A stretch of 64,000 nt of DNA from DATMER01 sp031390755. Lineage in GTDB: Bacteria > Acidobacteriota > Thermoanaerobaculia > Multivoradales > UBA5704. Shown here one piece after another: positions 61,447-64,000 of the stretch (positions within the stretch are counted from its first letter, which is position 1; each line of letters opens with the position of its first letter). A program made the position numbers and the translations under genes. The notes below the pieces were generated by a model. That model ran no database searches. It worked only from the letters and a program-made list of their open reading frames with translations, and was not told the DNA's origin. The stretch is taken from positions 85,684 to 149,683 of the forward strand of contig JANMTS010000148.1 in the NCBI GenBank assembly GCA_031390755.1, read 5' to 3'.

Positions 61447-63912
61447 ATGTCCGACACTCCCGTCGAAGACCTCCGGAAAGAGATCCAGGCCGGCCGCGTC
61501 CTTGTGATCGTGGGCTCCGGCGTGTCGACCGGCGCCACGAAGGGGAATCCCCTCGCCTCCTGGACGGGCCTCCTGAAGAACGGTGTCGACCGGTGCGTCA
61601 GCGTCCGGGGTCTCGATGCAAAGTGGGCCGGCCGGGTCCGGGCCGAGATCGAGTCCGGAGACATGGACGACCTCCTCTCCGCCGCCGAAAAGATCTCCAG
61701 CAAGCTCGGGTTTCCGGACGGCCGCGACTATCGGGACTGGCTCCGAGATACGGTCGGGACGCTCCAAGCCAAGGATCGGTCGGTTCTTGAGGCCTTGCGG
61801 GATCTGGGCCTTCCCCTGGCCACCACGAACTACGATGGGCTCCTGGAAGAAGTCACTGGGCTGCCCCCCGTCACTTGGCGTGGCGGTGATCGGGCGATCC
61901 GAGCCATCCAGAAGGCCGAGCCCGGCATCCTCCACCTCCACGGGTATTGGGAGGAGCCGGAGTCGGTCATCCTCGGCATCCGCTCCTACGAAAGAATCCT
62001 TGGTCACGCTCATGCCCAGGCCGTGCTTCGGGCGGTCCAAACCCTTCACACCCTTCTCTTTGTCGGCTGTGGAGACGGCCTCTCCGATCCCAACTTCGGC
62101 GCTCTTCTTGCCTGGGCGCGGGAAGCGTTCGAAGGCACCTCAACCCGCCATTACCGGCTGTGCCTGGACGGCGAGCTCGCCGACCTCCGGAAGCTGCATA
62201 AGGACGATCATCTCCACCCGATCTCCTACGGCTCGGATCACTCGAAGCTGCTCCAGTTCCTCCAGGGTCTCAAGCCCTCGGGCATGGCGGGAACCACGAC
62301 AGCGCCACCCCAGATAGCCCTGACCTCTGCACATCGCCTCCCCGGCAGACCCCGATGCTTTGGCCGGGTGGACGAGGTTCAGGATCTGGTCGCCACTCTG
62401 CTCCAGCCGTCTCCGCCTCCGACGCCGATCCTCGGAGGCCCCGGGGCGGGTAAGACCACGATCAGCCTGGAAGCACTCCATGATCGCCGTGTGGCCGAGC
62501 GTTATGGAGCCAGGCGATTCTTTGTCCGCTGCGACAGCGCACCCAGCCGAGAGGCCCTGGTCAGTACGATCCTTCAGGCCGTCGGCGTCGAACCCGGCTC
62601 CGATCCGGAAGGCAGCCTCCTCCTGGCGCTTGGCTCCAAACCGGCCGTCCTTGCCCTCGACAACGCCGAGACTCCCTGGGAAGGGGCCATGACCCAGGTC
62701 GAGGATCTGCTCACGGCGCTCTCGTCCCTTGAGGGTCTGACCCTCATCGCCTCGATTCGCGGCGACCAGCGCCCGCTCGGGCCGGCCTGGCGCTCCGCGA
62801 TTCGGGTCGGACCGCTCGGCTTGCAGGCCGCAAGGGATGCATTCCTCGCCGTGGCGGGTGAGAAATTCCGAGACGATCCAGATCTGGACCGACTGCTGGA
62901 AGCCGTCGACCGGCTGGCCCTCGCCGTGGTCCTCCTCGGCAGCGAAGCGGAAGCCGAGCCTGACTTGGCTGGTCTGTGGAAACGCTGGCAGGCCAAGAGG
63001 ACTGCTCTCCTCCAGCACGCCGACGGCAAAGAGCGTCTCAACAACATCGAGGTCTCCTTGGACTTCTCTTTGGACGGTCCGCGAATGACTCCGCAAGCCC
63101 GGCGGCTTCTCCCCGTGCTAGCGCTTCTCCCGGATGGTGTCGCTCATGTGGATCTCGAAGCCCTTCTCCCCGGCATCGCGGGCGATGCTGCCGCGGTCCT
63201 GAGAAAGACCGGCCTCGCCTTCGATCAAGGTCCGCGTCTGAGGATGCTGGCACCGGTCCGGGAGTACATCCACAAGGTGCTCGTCCCTGAGCCAGAGGAT
63301 CTGGAGCGGGCGATAAGCCACTATCTGGAGTTGGCTCGCCTCGGAGATCAGATCGGCAGGAGAGATGGGGCCGAGGCCACGGCGAGGCTCGTTCCGGAGC
63401 TTGGAAACCTGGCCGCGATGATTTCCTTGGGTCTGGAGCAGCCGGAACCGGAGCCGGCAGTAGAAGCGGCGAAGGATCTTGGAGAACTCGTGCGTCTTGC
63501 AGGGTGGGGCTCACGCGAGCCCTTGGAAAAGGCCCTCGCAGTCGCTCAATCACGCGGCCTCACTCAGCTTGAAGCCGACTGCATCCAACGCCTGGGCAAC
63601 ATCGCGCTTGCCCGATCGGACCACGACGCGGCACGCGCTCGATACGAGGAGGCCTTGCCTCTCTTCAGAAACGTCGGCTCCGTGCTGGGCGAGGCCAACT
63701 GCATCAAGAGCCTGGGCAACATCGCGCTTGTCCGATCGGATCACGACGCGGCACGCGCTCGATACGAGGAGGCCTTGCCTCTCTTCAGAAACGTCGGCGA
63801 CGTGCTGGGCGAGGCCAACTGCATCCTGAGACTCGGCGACATCGCGCTAGCCCGATCGGATCACGACGCGGCACGCGCTCGATACGAGGAGGCGCTCGCT
63901 ATGTATGGGTGA
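61447..63912 (+). CDS. SIR2-STAND NTPase-TPR protein, probable anti-phage NADase sensor
   Basis: This 821-residue protein is divergent from the NRPS operon. Residues 1 to about 265 are a SIR2-type NAD-binding domain: VGSGVS (22-27), TTNYD (126-130), catalytic-type HG (His 165), then a VGCGDGLSDPN block. Residues about 305-560 are a STAND/NB-ARC-like ATPase with Walker A GGPGAGKTT (330-338) and Walker B VLALDN (Asp 405). The C-terminus carries TPR-like 40-residue repeats (LGNIALARSDHDAARARYEEAL). This order matches NLR-like bacterial defence proteins (Avs5-type SIR2-STAND), in which TPRs sense a phage component and the SIR2 domain depletes NAD+. The defence role is inferred from the family. 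The stop falls midway through the third TPR, and the following DNA is A+T-richer and unrelated, so the array may be truncated. There is no clear RBS; an extended -10-like TGATAGCAT (61429-61437) just upstream could give a nearly leaderless transcript. Confidence 0.87.
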   Translation: MSDTPVEDLRKEIQAGRVLVIVGSGVSTGATKGNPLASWTGLLKNGVDRCVSVRGLDAKWAGRVRAEIESGDMDDLLSAAEKISSKLGFPDGRDYRDWLRDTVGTLQAKDRSVLEALRDLGLPLATTNYDGLLEEVTGLPPVTWRGGDRAIRAIQKAEPGILHLHGYWEEPESVILGIRSYERILGHAHAQAVLRAVQTLHTLLFVGCGDGLSDPNFGALLAWAREAFEGTSTRHYRLCLDGELADLRKLHKDDHLHPISYGSDHSKLLQFLQGLKPSGMAGTTTAPPQIALTSAHRLPGRPRCFGRVDEVQDLVATLLQPSPPPTPILGGPGAGKTTISLEALHDRRVAERYGARRFFVRCDSAPSREALVSTILQAVGVEPGSDPEGSLLLALGSKPAVLALDNAETPWEGAMTQVEDLLTALSSLEGLTLIASIRGDQRPLGPAWRSAIRVGPLGLQAARDAFLAVAGEKFRDDPDLDRLLEAVDRLALAVVLLGSEAEAEPDLAGLWKRWQAKRTALLQHADGKERLNNIEVSLDFSLDGPRMTPQARRLLPVLALLPDGVAHVDLEALLPGIAGDAAAVLRKTGLAFDQGPRLRMLAPVREYIHKVLVPEPEDLERAISHYLELARLGDQIGRRDGAEATARLVPELGNLAAMISLGLEQPEPEPAVEAAKDLGELVRLAGWGSREPLEKALAVAQSRGLTQLEADCIQRLGNIALARSDHDAARARYEEALPLFRNVGSVLGEANCIKSLGNIALVRSDHDAARARYEEALPLFRNVGDVLGEANCILRLGDIALARSDHDAARARYEEALAMYG
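63571..63906 (+). repeat. 120-bp tandem repeats encoding TPRs
   Basis: Near-identical 120-bp units start at 63571, 63691 and 63811, each encoding one 40-residue TPR-like unit. The third stops at 32 codons. Such homogenised units are prone to gain and loss by recombination, a usual trait of sensor arrays in NLR-like proteins. Confidence 0.9.
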
Positions 63913-64000
63913 TTTATGGCTCAATACTCCATACGCATAGCCCTCAGGCTGCTGTCATGGCTCGATCATGTATGGTACGTTGAGCGCCGGTGCCACGTCC
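63913..64000. other. A+T-richer tail after the SIR2 gene
   Basis: These 88 bp are near 50% G+C and share nothing with the TPR repeats. ATGTATGG occurs as an 8-bp direct repeat at 63901-63908 and 63968-63975, with an inverted CCATAC between. No gene or clear terminator is visible. It may be the edge of an inserted element. Confidence 0.35.

Overview
The window is about 69-70% G+C by eye. Almost all of it is one reverse-strand non-ribosomal peptide synthetase (NRPS) operon, read from about 60.5 kb down past base 1. Giant NRPS genes, very high G+C, embedded palindromic repeats and a SIR2-STAND-TPR defence-type gene fit a large-genome Gram-negative soil or aquatic bacterium, such as Myxococcota or Acidobacteriota. 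That is an inference from style; no taxonomic marker gene is present.

Layout in transcription order (reverse strand). Subunit I (60475-35231, 8,414 aa) has eight modules and opens with an A-T-sulfotransferase loading module whose A domain reads as serine. A 195-bp A+T-richer gap follows. Subunit II (35035-21938, 4,365 aa) starts directly with an A domain, has no N-terminal C domain, and contains one C-T module that lacks an A domain. Subunit III (21941-5817, 5,374 aa) has five complete C-A-T modules, the first with a Lys2-like A domain. Subunit IV (5820-1318, 1,500 aa) is C-A(Lys2-like)-T plus a degenerate epimerization domain. Subunit V (1295 to beyond base 1) shows only its first C domain. 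II/III and III/IV overlap by 4 bp (ATGA), and IV/V are 22 bp apart, so II-V look translationally coupled. No thioesterase or reductase release domain, tailoring gene, transporter or regulator is visible; these presumably lie beyond the left edge.

In all I count 18 A, 18 C and 19 T domains. Adenylation codes read from the sequence suggest: I = Ser (sulfotransferase), Leu-like, Leu-like, Ala, unknown, Ala, Asp, unknown aliphatic; II = unknown, Ala, (no A), Ala, Leu-like; III = aminoadipate-like, Ala, Ala, Val-like, unknown; IV = aminoadipate-like. I and II both look like initiation subunits, so the product may not follow simple gene order.

The divergent intergenic region (60476-61446) holds a candidate promoter with an operator-like palindrome, an indel-free array of eighteen 21-bp repeats, and a second, decayed 21-bp-periodic array. 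On the other side, forward-strand gene 61447-63912 encodes a SIR2-STAND-TPR protein resembling anti-phage NLR-like (Avs-type) NADases. It ends abruptly inside a TPR.

Several copies of a palindromic interspersed repeat (64 bp in its commonest form) are inserted in frame inside the NRPS genes, mostly in the loop just before the A3 core of A domains.
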